Source of the DNA: Piliocolobus tephrosceles
Taxonomy: Eukaryota > Chordata > Mammalia > Primates > Cercopithecidae
NCBI RefSeq assembly: GCF_002776525.5
Contig: NC_045436.1
Span: 161,683,937-161,747,936, forward strand
Direction of reading: 5' to 3'
Length of the DNA stretch: 64,000 bases
The notes beneath the pieces are model-generated. The model worked only from the letters and a program-made list of their open reading frames with translations, had not been told where the DNA came from and ran no database searches. The position numbers were made by a program, and so were the translations under genes. The stretch's first letter is position 1, and each line of letters starts with the position of its first letter. Shown here piece by piece: positions 1-11,329 of this stretch.

Positions 1-944
1 TAGGAGCTGAGACTTTTAAGTCCCACAGCACTAAATTAAGTGATTTAGACAGGTGTTTGTTTAGTATGGCAATTCAGGTATCTATCTGATTTCATCTGAG
101 TTGCTCAGGGCAACCTCATCCTAAAAACCACAGGTTGAGATATTTGTAAGTGAAGCGTAGCTTATTGAGCTCTTAAGTTAAAATCTGGTGGTGTTTTAAA
201 CTACATTTGGGTCATCTCCATACACAATGTGTCCATTGATCTTCTTACCTAAGGCTAAGTTGGGCTTGAAATGGGTAGGGTAGACCAGATGGCTAGGTGA
301 GGGCACTGGAATTCAGGCCAAGGAGTTCAGGCTTGCTGTGGTAGACAGCTGAGCACTGGAGTAGGGCAAAGAAGTCGTGTGGAAGAAAGTACAGTCTGGT
401 CTTCACCTGTAAAATGATGGAGAGCTCAGAGGGCAGAGTCAGAGACCCCTGCTGGAGGATGGCTGCTGGGAGTTCCTCCTCCCCTCATGGCTCACTTCCT
501 CTCTAGGCTCCTGGGGCTTCTTCTCTACCTGCTCTGTGGGGATGCTGAGCCCATCTGCAGCAGCTGGAGGAGAGGATCTTGGCTCTGCTCCATCACTTCT
601 AAGGAGGCAAAGGTAGACCACGGAATGCATTTTCAAGAACACATGCCTTGCCTTCCTGCCCTTCATCCTTGAACTTGTTCCTCCTTCCTAGCCCTTTGCT
701 TACACCCGTGGGGAAGCCTAGGAAGGGAAAGTGGTGTGGGACACTCCACTCCTCAGGATCTATTTTCAAGGTCGATTGTGGGGATCAATAATTGAACAGT
801 GAGTTTTAAATATGAAGTGCCATATAAATGCTAAATAGACTTGTAATTGATGGGGACTCTTAACATTTCAGATGCCATAAGTTGGGATGGGAATGAATAG
901 ATATGAAGGTTTATTCCATAAATACCATGATGAAGTAATACATT
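1..944. other. unique non-coding sequence
   Basis: I recognise no gene or repeat. Overlapping ORFs of 61-75 codons near 439-672 on both strands look like chance. Confidence 0.5.
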
Positions 945-1180
945 CATTTGTTCAACAAATATTTATCCAGTGCCTCCTAGGAGCCAGATATTGTGGAGGA
1001 TGCTAGAGATACAAAGTGAATAACCACAAAAATAATGCTGAGCCTCCTTCCCACCTACCCCCAATCCACAGAAGTTGCATTCTGATGGAGAGAGGTGATA
1101 AGCAAATGAATAAAAGTATATGTACATAAAATGAAATGGTGTTAAGTGCTATGGAGAGAAATAAAGTAGAGAGGGGTATA
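945..1180 (-). repeat. L2 LINE 3' end
   Basis: The text runs 'ttcaacaaatatttatccag', then a 'gccagatattgtgga' word, and ends with 'gtgctatggagagaaataaa'. This is the reverse complement of the L2 3' terminus. Confidence 0.8.
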
Positions 1181-1363
1181 AAGAGTTGGGGAAATGTGAA
1201 ATTTTAAATAAGGCAGACTTGACAAGGCCTATTGTGAGCCATATTTTAATAATTATTACCCATAAGTTTAGATTTTCCGAATGAAAATCAATTTCAGCCT
1301 AGGGTAAAGAATGCCTTTTCTGTTACCTACATATCCTTTCTAGCAATGACATTTATGGTCTCA

Positions 1364-1376
1364 GGTGTGCGTGTGT

Positions 1377-1419
<43 letters not shown>
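1364..1419. repeat. (TG)n microsatellite
   Basis: A near-pure GT/TG tract of about 55 bp with early interruptions. It makes both strands read open, giving artefactual CVCV and HTHT peptides. Confidence 0.97.
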
Positions 1420-1453
1420 TTTTTATAGCTCCCACATTAGGATTTGTTTTTAC

Positions 1454-1552
1454 CAACATTTCCAAGGTCCAAAAGTTCACTAATTTTTTTTCTAATTTCA
1501 ACATTTCCAAGTTGTTTTTTTCAACATTTCCAAGGTCCAAAAGTTCACTAAT
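1454..1552. repeat. short direct duplication
   Basis: A 31-bp segment (1454-1484) recurs exactly at 1522-1552. A truncated third copy begins near 1499 ('caacatttccaag'). It looks like local slippage or tandem duplication in T-rich DNA. Confidence 0.85.
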
Positions 1553-1756
1553 ACTTTTTTCTAATTCTTTCCAGTATTTTAAACCTTCCTCTTCCCAACT
1601 TTTTCTCCCAACACATCCTTTTTTTCCCCCTAAGTTTAGCAGCATCTTCTGGCCAAAGTTACTGCTGTATGTGCTCCCAGAAATTCAAATTCAGTGAACC
1701 TTGGGAACTCATGGATGAACCCCAGGCTCCACTGGGTATTCATGAAAATGTGCACA

Positions 1757-1935
1757 GCTATGACTTACTGGTCAAGAGTCCAGGCTCTGGATTCAGCACT
1801 GAGATCTTGTGCAAGTTATTTCATCTTTCTGGGCCTCAATTTCCTAATCTGCTGAATGGGGATAATGATTCCTCCTGCAGAGAGCTGTGTTGTGAATTCA
1901 ATGCGTGGTCCATGGATGGACAGGATACAGCACAT
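1757..1935 (+). repeat. MIR SINE
   Basis: The order is typical of MIR: 'ggtcaagagtccaggctctg', 'gtgcaagttatttcat', then 'ctcaatttcctaatctgctg' followed by 'aatggggataatgattc'. Confidence 0.85.
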
Positions 1936-1939
1936 TGCC

Positions 1940-2650
1940 TAACCTATATGTAATAGGCTCAAGAGATGTTAGGTGCCCACCTCCTGATTTTCTTCTCATT
2001 CTAAGTATTGAAAGATAATTAGTATACTATTATTATCTTAGAACTAGAGTGGATTGTGGAAATTATTTGGCCTAATGGTTTTAAAATTAAGAAAATTATT
2101 TTTTAATCAATAGAAGAAATCCTAGTTTTTCCCAATGAAATTCAGAAAAGAACACTTGTACATAAGGAAGATAATTGGGATTAAGCTTGTTGAAATGGGA
2201 GCAAGATGTCTGGATACTCTCAGCATGTGTCCCTCGAGACCTCAACCCTCTCTTCTCTCCCAGGAGCACCCTCTAAGGTGCTAAGCTAACCAAAGCAATT
2301 TAGGCATATGGGAAAGAGACTGACTCTAATCTTCCCTCAAAGGCTGTGCTTCCTCAAATTCTCTTTGTAAACAGTCAATCACAACTGCCTTCTCCATAGA
2401 AAAATTTGAAGTAGAGAACAGTCTTATCCCACCTGCTCTATTTCCTTCACCTTTTGTGTTCTATTGAATTTTTTCCTTCCAGTGTCACCAGTGGCTGTCT
2501 ACTTGGCAGACCCAATGAATTTTTCATCCTCTTTGATCTCTATGCAGCGTCTACAATTGACAGTCTCATCCATTCTGAAACTCTATCACCCTGGGTTTCC
2601 ACGATCTTATAGCAAGGCCCTGAGGCCAATCACCCTTTCTAAATGATAGC
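1940..2650. other. unique non-coding sequence
   Basis: AT-rich sequence without recognisable repeats or coding potential. A 60-codon ORF at 2464-2646 has no features suggesting a gene. Confidence 0.5.
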
Positions 2651-2659
2651 TTTGATTAC

Positions 2660-2840
2660 TTCACTCTCTCTCCCAGAAGTTCTCCATGGCTCCCTATTGC
2701 CTGCAGAACCAACTACACACACTACAACTGATATTCAAGGCCCTTCATAATCTATCCAGTATTAAGCTTTCCTTTAAACCTTAAATTTTGTGACTCCCCT
2801 AGATTATTGTCTGAACCTGCTCTGCACCTTCCAAATTGTG
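2660..2840 (+). repeat. L2 LINE 3' region
   Basis: The L2 signature 'tccctattgcctgcagaacc', then 'ttcaaggcccttcataatct' and 'cctgctctgcaccttcc'. It probably belongs with the L2 tail at 3017-3165. Confidence 0.7.
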
Positions 2841-3016
2841 TTTTTGAAGCTGAGAAGGCCTACTTATAGCTGGGGAAAAAATAAGGCTGGTAGTAAAGAT
2901 GTGAAAGAGAAAAGACTATTTCATCTGGACCTGGTAAGGTGGGTCAGATTGAAAATAATAAAGTTGACAGAAAGAACCTGACGTACCCCCTGCCATTCAT
3001 TAAGAGTCTTAGAGTA

Positions 3017-3165
3017 TGTGTCTTTGTCAACCCTACTAGATGGAAGTCATTTGAAATCAGGGATCAATGTGTTATTCATCTTCAGAGCTACTATTGTACC
3101 CAACTCACAACTGGGTTCATCATAATCTTTAACAAATGAATGCACAAAAGAAGAAATGAGTGACT
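3017..3165 (+). repeat. L2 LINE 3' tail
   Basis: Contains 'tagatggaagtcatttgaaa', a diverged 'cccaactcacaactgggttc', and a terminal 'aacaaatgaatgcac', as in the L2 3' end. About 180 bp of unassigned sequence separates it from the previous L2 fragment. Confidence 0.65.
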
Positions 3166-3426
3166 CAATTTGAAGTCTAGAAAACTTTAAAAAGTTACAC
3201 AAGTGAATACAGTCTATTAATTAATAGATTCAACCATTTGCAAAATGAAAAGTAATATAGGAATGTGCTTTTATTATCCAATTTCCTAATGTGTTTTTGT
3301 GTTTATAAATGATGCAATTATGCTATTGCAATGTATTTGTGTTCATTAATAATTTTGTCCGAGGAAAGCCAATGCCCTGTTGGAATTATTTGTATATCTG
3401 GCCTTTCTATCGTGGCTTTTCCAAAG

Positions 3427-3865
3427 GAAGGTATGTCAGTTATTTTTTTGCCAAATAATGCTGTATCACAAAGCACTCTAAAACTTAATGGCTTGAAGCA
3501 ACCACCATTTATTATTGCTCATGATCTAAGGGTTTTCTGTGCAGTTCTGCTGCTAGGCCAGGCTCTGCTTATCTCAGCTGGGCTCACTCTTGCATCTGGG
3601 CCAGCTGGTGGGTCAGCTGGGGGCTGGCAGGTCATGTGAGCAAGGATGCCCTTGGCTTTGCTTTAAGACTATTGACCGAAGCAAGGGACGAGGCACCTTT
3701 ACCACAATCTATTGGCTGAAGCAGAGGACAAGGCAGCTGAGATTCAAAGCGTGGGAAAATCAACTAAACTACCTCATATGGTGGGAGTCATTGCAGAGTC
3801 ACATGGCAAAGGAAATAGATAAAAGGAGGGACAGAGAATGGGGGACTTCTTTGTAATCAGTCTGC
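3427..3865. repeat. ancient LTR-like repeat (MaLR/ERVL type, subfamily not assigned)
   Basis: Contains 'aaaacttaatggcttgaagc', 'atttattattgctcatgatc', 'ctgggctcactcttgcatct' and 'gagtcacatggcaaagg'. These words are shared by old mammalian LTR repeats. ORFs of 102 and 88 codons across it are incidental. Confidence 0.5.
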
Positions 3866-4789
3866 CATAGAAGGTCTGCATGCCTCTTTAGTTTCTCTTG
3901 AGATTAAGAAGGAAACTAGGGAAGATTCTTGAAAGACCCTGGGCTTCCTTTTTCTGTTGAGGCTCAAGTTGCTACTTGAAGGTGCTCAAAGTGTTGCCAT
4001 TCAACCTGCCTTGAATCAGGTTCAATTCTTTAAAACCTAATTTCATATTCTGTCCTTTTCATGCCCTCTTCATTTCTTATCTTCTAGCCCAGGAAATGAT
4101 AGATCAGTTGATTTGTTGCCTTTGTGTCTATAATGAGTATAGAAGAAAAAAAGACATTGGGAAGTTCATAGGAAACAGATACGTGGAAAACTTAAAGGAG
4201 GCATCTTTCAATTTGCCTCTTTCTGGTCTTGTTTTATTAAAGGCAAAATCTAGAAGAAAATAAAGACTGCGGGCATCTTTTTTGACTTGGGCAGGATCTG
4301 ACTAGGTGTGTGAGGGCATCTGGGGGCGGGGAAATGAATGGAAGTGCTGATCTGGGGTATTGGAAGGCACCAGAAAGAAGGGACTGATCAATAGCTATTT
4401 TTCAACTGCGTAGCATAATTTGTGTCAGGCTGCTGAAATGAGTTAGTGCTTCATAGTTAATGACTGTGAGCACATTCCTTTATCGCAGCACTCTCCAAAA
4501 TGTTTGCCGTCAACAATTCTAAAAGGCTGTGAGTGACTCACAGCCAAAGTGAGTAATGCACTGGAACTTCGTGAGCTGGGGCCTCTTCTCCGAAAACCTT
4601 CCCCTTGGACACCATGTCTCTGTACTTACATCTCCGGCATGGCTGCTCCTCAAATCATCTAGTCTTCTTGCCATCTTGTTTGGATATCACTCTCCTTTCA
4701 AGCTTCTTTTGCTTTATTTGGGGATTTCCTGGTTCCCCCACTCAACCCTTTCTTAGACTCTACACAAACACCTTTCCCTTATTATAAAA
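3866..4789. other. unique sequence holding a near-perfect palindrome
   Basis: No repeat was recognised. The sequence around 4380-4620 is moderately complex and contains the palindrome listed separately. Confidence 0.5.
4525..4545. promoter_or_regulatory. 10-bp perfect inverted repeat containing an AP-1 motif
   Basis: The arms GGCTGTGAGT and ACTCACAGCC are exact reverse complements separated by one G. The centre reads TGACTCA, the AP-1/bZIP consensus, so it could bind a dimeric factor. Confidence 0.5.
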
Positions 4790-4792
4790 GGG

Positions 4793-4945
4793 TGGTCCAT
4801 GGACCAGTAACACAGGCATCACGGTGGAGCTTATGAGAATGCAGAGTTCCAGGCCCCACTCCAAGCATACTGAATCAGAGTCTGCATTGAAACAAGATAC
4901 CCAGAAGATCTGCGTGAACAGGAAGGTTTGAGAAACACAGGACTA
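4793..4945 (-). repeat. MER5-type hAT-Charlie element
   Basis: Starts 'ggtggtccatggaccag', continues 'ccaggccccactccaag' and 'ctgaatcagagtctgcatt', and ends 'gtttgagaaacac'. This is the reverse of MER5. Confidence 0.85.
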
Positions 4946-5360
4946 TTTCATAAACATTGATTTTCGCCCCTGCTATTTCCATTCCCTCACTGTTAACCTC
5001 CTCAGGCTCTTTTATCTCTTACCTTAGGTTAGAAAATACCTCCCCCTAGCTTTCCACCAAACTTGATGAGTGATCCCAAAGTGCAATGAGCTGCCCACTC
5101 AAGGATTGAAATAAAGTCCCATTAGAAGATTTGCTTTTTCAAGGTTGTGTCATTGGAAACAGGTGGTGGCTGTTTTCTTCCTCTGTAACATGGGATAAAC
5201 CATAAAGAAGTCTGAAAATTACACAATTCTAAAAGCAGAGTCCGCACTATCTTACCCTCACTGTGCTCTCGTGTTAATCAAGCCTTTCTGCCAGAAGAGT
5301 GGGTGCTGCATGTGGCTCAAGGCATATTAGAAACATGTTCCAATGTAAATAGCTCCCACA
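4946..5360. other. unique non-coding sequence
   Basis: No recognisable gene or repeat. Confidence 0.45.
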
Positions 5361-5361
5361 T

Positions 5362-5555
5362 GAGTGAGTTACATCCATTCATTGAGTGCCCACATTGAAC
5401 CTCGTGCCATACACAGGTGTTGCATATTCACACTATGATTTAATGTGCACATCAGCCCAATGAAGTATGATCCCCATTTTCCAGATGACGAAATTGAGGC
5501 TTAGGGAAGGGAAGTAAATTGCCCAAGGTTACACAGCTGGTGAACTGCAGTATTT
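5362..5555 (-). repeat. MIR SINE
   Basis: Reverse MIR order: 'attgagtgcccacattgaac', 'ccccattttccagatgacg', 'aaattgaggc', 'aaattgcccaaggttacaca'. Confidence 0.85.
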
Positions 5556-5914
5556 GAAAGAGGCTGCATTTTTATGTACTGTGTGATTTCTCCATCCGCA
5601 GATTCCTTTCTTTAGCTGTAAAAGGGTTTACTGGGCATATATTTTTGGGGTGAGTCATTGCACCAAACTAATTGTTGACCTTCCTCCAAATCTGGACACA
5701 GGTATACAAACAGCCTCGTTTCTGCTTTTGTCTTTATTGTCTGATTCACATGCTTCCTGCAGTTTGATGTTCCTTCTGATCCCTTCCAATGAGATGTCAA
5801 CTCTCTCTTTGAATTGCGTTGCCCATGGTCCTCTGGAAGCTCTACTTCCTTGTGGAATTACCTGGCACCCACTCTAACAAGGACGGTCCATCCTTTGCTC
5901 CCCTCTTCTCCCTT

Positions 5915-5975
5915 TGCCTTGCCTGGCACTGTGCCTGGCAGATCACAAATAACACGTATTTGTTCAGTGAATTGA
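5915..5975 (+). repeat. L2 LINE 3' tail
   Basis: 'tgcctggcactgtgcctggc' followed by 'cacgtatttgttcagtgaat' matches the last part of L2. Confidence 0.6.
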
Positions 5976-7165
5976 ATCTGAGCTGATTTCTCTCTGACAG
6001 GGACCTTGGGAGCGTCAGAGCCCGAGTGGGGGAAAGGTAGATGACAGAGGAGACTTTTTGCACACAGCCTATTTCACACTTTTCACCAAGGACCTGCACA
6101 GATCTCTCTTAAAATACAGTCCACAAAGCACTGAAGCTGCAGGAAGGATGGCTAGGAGATAGAGTATGTGATAAACCTCTATAGCCATCCGGGCCTGGCC
6201 TCCACAAAGGGGGTGCCCACTCTACTCTTAAGGAGCTTTTGCTGCTGAAAACATCTCACTAGTGGAACTCAACTAGGAAGAAAGCAGAAAACATGTAAAA
6301 CTTCCTCTTGGAAAGCTATTCCGTCTTTGATTTTTCAGAATGTCTTCAAGTGATTTGAGTCTATTTTTAATACCTGTGAGACATGATGTTGTGAGGAGAG
6401 CTAAATATAGGGGCCACATCCCCCTTTCTTTTATTCGTTGGCCTTAATCTTCCTAGGAGGAAAAGAAAATGCACACGATGTTTCACCACGGAGTGGTGAC
6501 GTTTGGCCTGACGGGCCCGGCTGAAAGGAAATTCATAAATACTGTGTTGGAAATAAAGATAATGAATGGATGCTTTTTAAAGAAAACGTTAAGTGGGAGT
6601 TTATTTATGTTAAACCTCCCCTGTCTGCTGAAGGCTGCGAGATAGTTCCTCTTGTTTTCCTAGGGGTCCTTTGGGGACAGCAGTCAGCCTGTGTTACTAG
6701 AGTAGGCTTCAGCACCCTACCAACAGCCTCCAGAAGAGCGGGACACTCAGCCAAAAATAACACACGGCATCAAAGCGGCAGCTATAATTCCGGTTCATTT
6801 TATACTGACGAGGCTTTTTTTTTTTTTCTTTTTTTTTGGAAGAAGGCATTAAGCGCATCTTAAAAGCAAAACAACTTTGTGAGTACTCATTGGACCAGAA
6901 GGAGAGACTAGCGCTTCTTGCAGCAGCTGTGAGCCCGAGGGCTCTGTGTTGGAGGGCTCTGCTCTCTGTCCTGGGTGCTCTTTCGTGCCTTTCTGTATCC
7001 TACACACCCTCAGGCTCCATCATTTCCATTTGTTTTGGGTGGACCTCTATATTATCAGCATCTGGGATGTGGCTTGCAGAAGTCCCTGAAGTGAGTCTTT
7101 AATCTGCTGCCAGGTGCCGATACCACCTTGAGTCTTTTGTTGAGGAGCTGATTGAGAAGGGAAGG
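5976..7165. other. unique non-coding sequence, possibly partly constrained
   Basis: No repeat was recognised apart from a T-rich tract at 6813-6838. ORFs of 97 and 88 codons around 6570-7102 overlap this tract and show no protein-family features. The part at 6390-6670 is described separately. Confidence 0.45.
6390..6670. promoter_or_regulatory. candidate conserved non-coding element
   Basis: Repeat-free, with ordered AT/GC composition. It contains a 6-bp hairpin (arms CACCAC 6484-6489 and GTGGTG 6493-6498), a TGACGT half-CRE at about 6497 and GGGCCCGG. This is a guess from texture and motif density, without alignment. Confidence 0.25.
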
Positions 7166-7169
7166 CAGT

Positions 7170-7375
7170 TGAGAGTGTGGCTAATGGAGAGGGCTCTGGA
7201 ACTACCCACTTGGCCAAGGCTTCCCCCCTTTCAAAGCTATGAAAACTTTTGGAAGTTATTCTACTTTTCCATGCTTCGGTGTCCTCATCTGTAAAACGGG
7301 AATGATGGTGATATCATACAGAATTGTTTAAAACATTGAAGCTCATGGTATGTTGCAGCTGCTCAACGTTTTTGA
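7170..7375 (+). repeat. MIR SINE
   Basis: 'gtgtcctcatctgtaaaacg' followed by 'ggaatgatggtgatatcata' is the MIR core-to-3' region. The upstream part is diverged. Confidence 0.7.
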
Positions 7376-7379
7376 GCCT

Positions 7380-8435
7380 CTGAGCTTATCATTGTAACAA
7401 AGGGTGAAGCCAGAGCAGTTTCTGGCAAGGTGGTATGATTTCAAGCCCCTGGTTTGATATGTTTACTATGGTTTAACAACCATCTCCAGGGGCAGACTTG
7501 GCTTAATTTGGTTTCTAAATCTGTTCACAGTCCTGATTCGCCGTGTTGTTTTTAGTAGGATGGCAGCCCGGCTTTAACTGGGAAGTTGTATCTACAAGTG
7601 TTGTATCTGTGCTCCATGTGGGCTGCCTTTTGGAGAAGAGGCCTCCCACTCTTTGCCTCCCTGCGGTTCCTCTATAAATAAGAGCAGCCCACAATCCCTG
7701 CCAGGAAGATGGAACCTCAACTGGAAGTATTTGAGGATGTCTTCCAATGAGGTGGAAATCAAAAGTTCCCGGATAGCACTCTTTTTCTGCCCAAGTCCAA
7801 AGAATACAATCCCCACCTACTCCATAAGCCTTCTAAAAGATGTAGTTTTGCGTCTCTTTGCTGTTAAATACAATTTGGAAAGACTTAACATGTCAGCTAC
7901 TCTGGGATTGTCCTACCTCCAAAGGAGACCCTGGAAGAAACAGGGCCTCAGGAGCTATTAGATCAGAAGGATCCTTGTCGCCAAATTTCTCTGTTCATAC
8001 AAATCAGTGACTGAAGTCCAGGTGAGGAGAGTTTATTAACCTGTGTGGACATCAGTGTTGTGTATTAGTCTGTGTGGACATCAGTGTTGTGTAGGTATCC
8101 CTGGATGTTTGGATTTGGAAATGAGCCTGAAAAAAAAAGAAAGTAATCTATAGGTTGGGGTACCATGAATTGTTCCTTGTCCTGTGGTCTGTATTGATGT
8201 GAAACATTTTAGAAACTATTGTATTTTAAATACTACCACGATACTCTAGTTTCAGTGGCACCCACTAAAGGTGGGACTGGATCTCCGTGCTGCTCTTCTC
8301 CAAGGACACTGTGACAAGAGTGGTGATTTCTGGAGCTGAGCTATGTTGGGGGAGGGGGCTGGGATGGGATGGATCCCTGGGGTCGTGCAGCCGTATTCTC
8401 CTGCGCAGAGCACTGATCTTACTTGCAGCTGCAAT
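7380..8435. other. unique non-coding sequence with a short tandem duplication
   Basis: No gene recognised. The longest ORF (102 codons, 7653-7961) lacks motifs. Confidence 0.45.
8041..8093. repeat. 29-bp tandem duplication
   Basis: 'ctgtgtggacatcagtgttg' begins at 8041 and recurs identically, apart from its first base shared with the spacer, at 8070. Each copy spans about 24 identical bases with a 5-bp spacer. Confidence 0.9.
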
Positions 8436-8439
8436 GGTT

Positions 8440-8570
8440 GTTTATCTGTCTTTCCCTCTCGCAAGACCATGAGGGCGTGGATGTGTTTTTCTCATCTCTC
8501 AATTGTTAGTACCTAGCACCATTCTTAGCACACAGTAGGTATTTAAATTGTGGTTTTTGAATCCATGAAC
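8440..8570 (+). repeat. L2 LINE 3' end
   Basis: 'accatgagggcgtgg', 'ttagtacctagcacc', 'cacagtaggtatttaa' follow the L2 3' UTR order. Confidence 0.75.
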
Positions 8571-8754
8571 ATATTCTGGGGCAAAAAAAAATGATGTAAA
8601 AACATGACTTTGCATCTGTTTACCCATGAAGAAAGACATTTATCTGGATTTCTATTACAGCACTGGGTCTATCTATGATGTCAATTTCAGACTTGGAAAC
8701 ACATTTGAATTTGAATTCTGAAATCCAGTTTGGTCTGTTTATAAATTTACATTT

Positions 8755-8925
8755 TTCTTAAAAATTGGATACCTTATAATTTTGCATTTGTATGGGGTAC
8801 ATGTGATATTTTGTTACATACATACAATGTGTAATGATAGGGTAATTAGGATATCTGTTACTTCAAACGTTTATCATTTCTTCATGTGGAGACAATTTCT
8901 GATAGGCATACTTAAAATCTGAAAT
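8755..8925. repeat. L1 LINE fragment
   Basis: 'tatggggtacatgtgatatt', 'catacaatgtgtaatgatag' and 'tcaaacgtttatcatttctt' are the familiar untranslated words of L1MA/L1PB-age elements. The THE1 LTR begins immediately downstream. Confidence 0.7.
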
Positions 8926-8930
8926 AAAGT

Positions 8931-9302
8931 TATATTAGTTCATTCTTGCATTGCTATAAAGAAATACCTGAGACTTGGCTATTTGTACAGAAAAGAGGTT
9001 TAATTGGCTCACAGTTCTGCAGACTGGTGAGACCTCAGGAAACTTAAAATCATGGCAGAAGGCGCAGAAGAAGCGCCTTTTTCACATGGCTGGGACAGGA
9101 AGAAAGGGGGTGAAGGTGCTGCACACTTTTAAACAACCAGATCTTGTGAGAACTCTATTACAAGACAGCACTAGGGGGATGGTGCTAAACCATTAGAAAC
9201 CACTTCAATGATCCAATCACCTCCCACCAGGTCCCACCTCCAACAGTGGAGATTACAATTTGACATGAGATTTGGGTGCAGATGCAGATCCAAACCATAT
9301 CA
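8931..9302 (-). mobile_element. THE1-type MaLR solo LTR
   Basis: Reads as the reverse of THE1: starts 'tatattagttcattcttgca', includes 'cctcccaccaggtcccacct', and ends 'ccaaaccatatca'. The 5-bp target-site duplication AAAGT is exact on both sides (8926-8930 and 9303-9307), so both LTR ends are intact. No internal retroviral sequence remains. Confidence 0.93.
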
Positions 9303-9309
9303 AAAGTAA

Positions 9310-10160
9310 ATTGAATAAATCATAGAATTTGTCTTCCTACTCTTACCACCTCCTCCCGAAAAGTGTTGAGCAAATGCGTGCTCAGTTTTATGGATGCTAA
9401 GTTAATACATAGTCTGCACCTGTAAATTGTAGTTTATTTGTTGTAGAACCTTAAAACATTATGGTTGTTTAGACAGAAGCTAGGAAGTATGAATTCAGCT
9501 CTTATTTTGTAGTTTCTGTCATAATGCCTTCCTGGAAAAAAAAATGAACAGCCATGTTACTTGCAAGTGGCTTTACCTGTAAATTACATATTTTTGTGTG
9601 TGGTTTTATGCCAGACCCTTGATGTAGTTTTAACCTGGTTTTCATAGTTTAATTTATTTTAGTTGGTAAAGATTATTCATCACTCATTTAATTCCAAGGT
9701 TATCTATTGATTCTTTTCTCCTCATTTGGTATTTTCTGACATTTTGTGGCACTCAATATTGATTTATACAAAATCAGTCATGTGAACATCCAGAGGCGGC
9801 GTCATGCACTTGTCATCAGCTGTTTTTCTGAACTAATAAGTGGAATAGCCATGTATGTCGAAGGTGTTGGGTGATTTAAGGGCCGGAGTCCTGCCATTTG
9901 CACCTACTGGATCATGCCTCTAAAAATCCTTGTAGAATGTTGAAAAATGAGATCCCTGAGAAAGTTCTCCAGAGATAGTAATAAGCAGTTTCTTGGTAGG
10001 GGGCTAAATTCTTCCCCATAATGTTGACCAGTCATTCTGTTCCAAACTACCCTAAGCCTGTGCTCTTGGTTAAAAATAAAGAAATAAAGCTTCATATGCA
10101 AATAGACCTTCAAGGTAAGTGTCCCTAGCCCATTGCTTAAACTTAATGAATCAGCCTTGT
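9310..10160. other. unique AT-rich non-coding sequence
   Basis: No recognisable gene. A 125-codon minus-strand ORF (9904-10281) runs into the MER5 fragment and is judged chance. Confidence 0.45.
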
Positions 10161-10164
10161 TAAA

Positions 10165-10265
10165 ATGAAAGTAAAATACTGTAGGTCTGGAGCGGGGCCT
10201 GAGATTCTGCATTTCTAACAAGCTCCTAAGTGATGCCGGTCTGTACCTCTTTGAGTAACGCAGCC
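10165..10265 (+). repeat. MER5-type hAT-Charlie fragment
   Basis: 'aggtctggagcggggcctga', 'gattctgcatttctaacaag' and 'ctcctaagtgatgccggtct' match the 3' half of MER5B. Confidence 0.8.
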
Positions 10266-10814
10266 TTAGTTCACCTTCCAAATTGCCGTCTTAATTCTCT
10301 CCCATTTTGAAATTCTTGAACCCTATCTGAAGTTCCCCTCACATTAGGATGTTGGTATTAGGAGTAAATGGAGAGGGAAGAAACATCCCATATCCCCTCC
10401 CCAATTTACATTTTACAACAGCCACAAGAACCTAGTTATGTTACAAGTACATAAACCAATGGGATAGTTTCTAATAATCTGCAATCAAAAGAATTTGGTC
10501 ATTTCTAAAGTCCCAATTTTCCAGAACCTTTAAATTCATATTTTGTAAATCAATTTGTGCCTGGAGGAGTTTAGCAATCCCCCAGCTCCTCTCGTCCAGC
10601 CACTTTTAAGGCTCCTTTCATCCCATCCGCGCTCCTTGCCTGGGTGCAGAGAGTCCTGCTTTCCACGCTGAACTGGAAAATAACTTGTAACACAATGTCA
10701 GAAGATAAAGCTTCAGGCTACCCCTCCTAGGAGTGTTTGAATTTCATAGACAGTGACAGAAAAGGTTTTAAAATCAAAAGATATGGCTGGTGGGATTTTT
10801 AGACTGCTGGGGCC

Positions 10815-10840
10815 TTTTTTTTTTTTTTTTTTTTTTTTTT
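10815..10840. repeat. poly-T tract
   Basis: Twenty-six consecutive T with no adjacent Alu or L1 body. Confidence 0.95.
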
Positions 10841-11329
10841 CAGGAGGAAGAGAATGAGGGGAAGAAGTTTCCAGCTTCCCTCAAATATATCATATAGCTG
10901 TTTTGTTTTTCATTCAGCCTAGTCTTAAGATCTGCATTCCCACTCTACTCATTAGTTTATTGATTATTTCTGGGGGCTTATGACTTCAGATAGTCCTTAA
11001 AGGAAACTTTAAAGAAAGTATTCTGTAATTTATCTCTGCCGGGATTAACATTTGCTAAGGCAATACTCCGTGTCTCTGGGCTCTCTTGATGCCCAGCATA
11101 TCACAAAGTCAGGAACAGGATATAAACATACTAGAAAGGCCAATATTATTTTTATACTGAATTGGGAAGGATGATGTATTGAATGTCTTCACCTGGTTGG
11201 ACTTATATTTGATTCTTTGCAAATCAGTGACAGATTCATATGTAGAGAAAAATTGAGGTTCTCATCTATATGTTGTTTTTTATTACATTATTTTGCTTCA
11301 GGCACAAACATATCAAAGTAATTTAGACA

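Noticed and set aside
1361..1697. ORFs on both strands around the TG repeat
   Set aside because: Low-complexity peptides (CVCV/HTHT) made by the microsatellite and the local duplication.
9904..10281. 125-codon ORF on the minus strand
   Set aside because: It starts inside unique DNA and overlaps a MER5 relic; no recognisable protein features.
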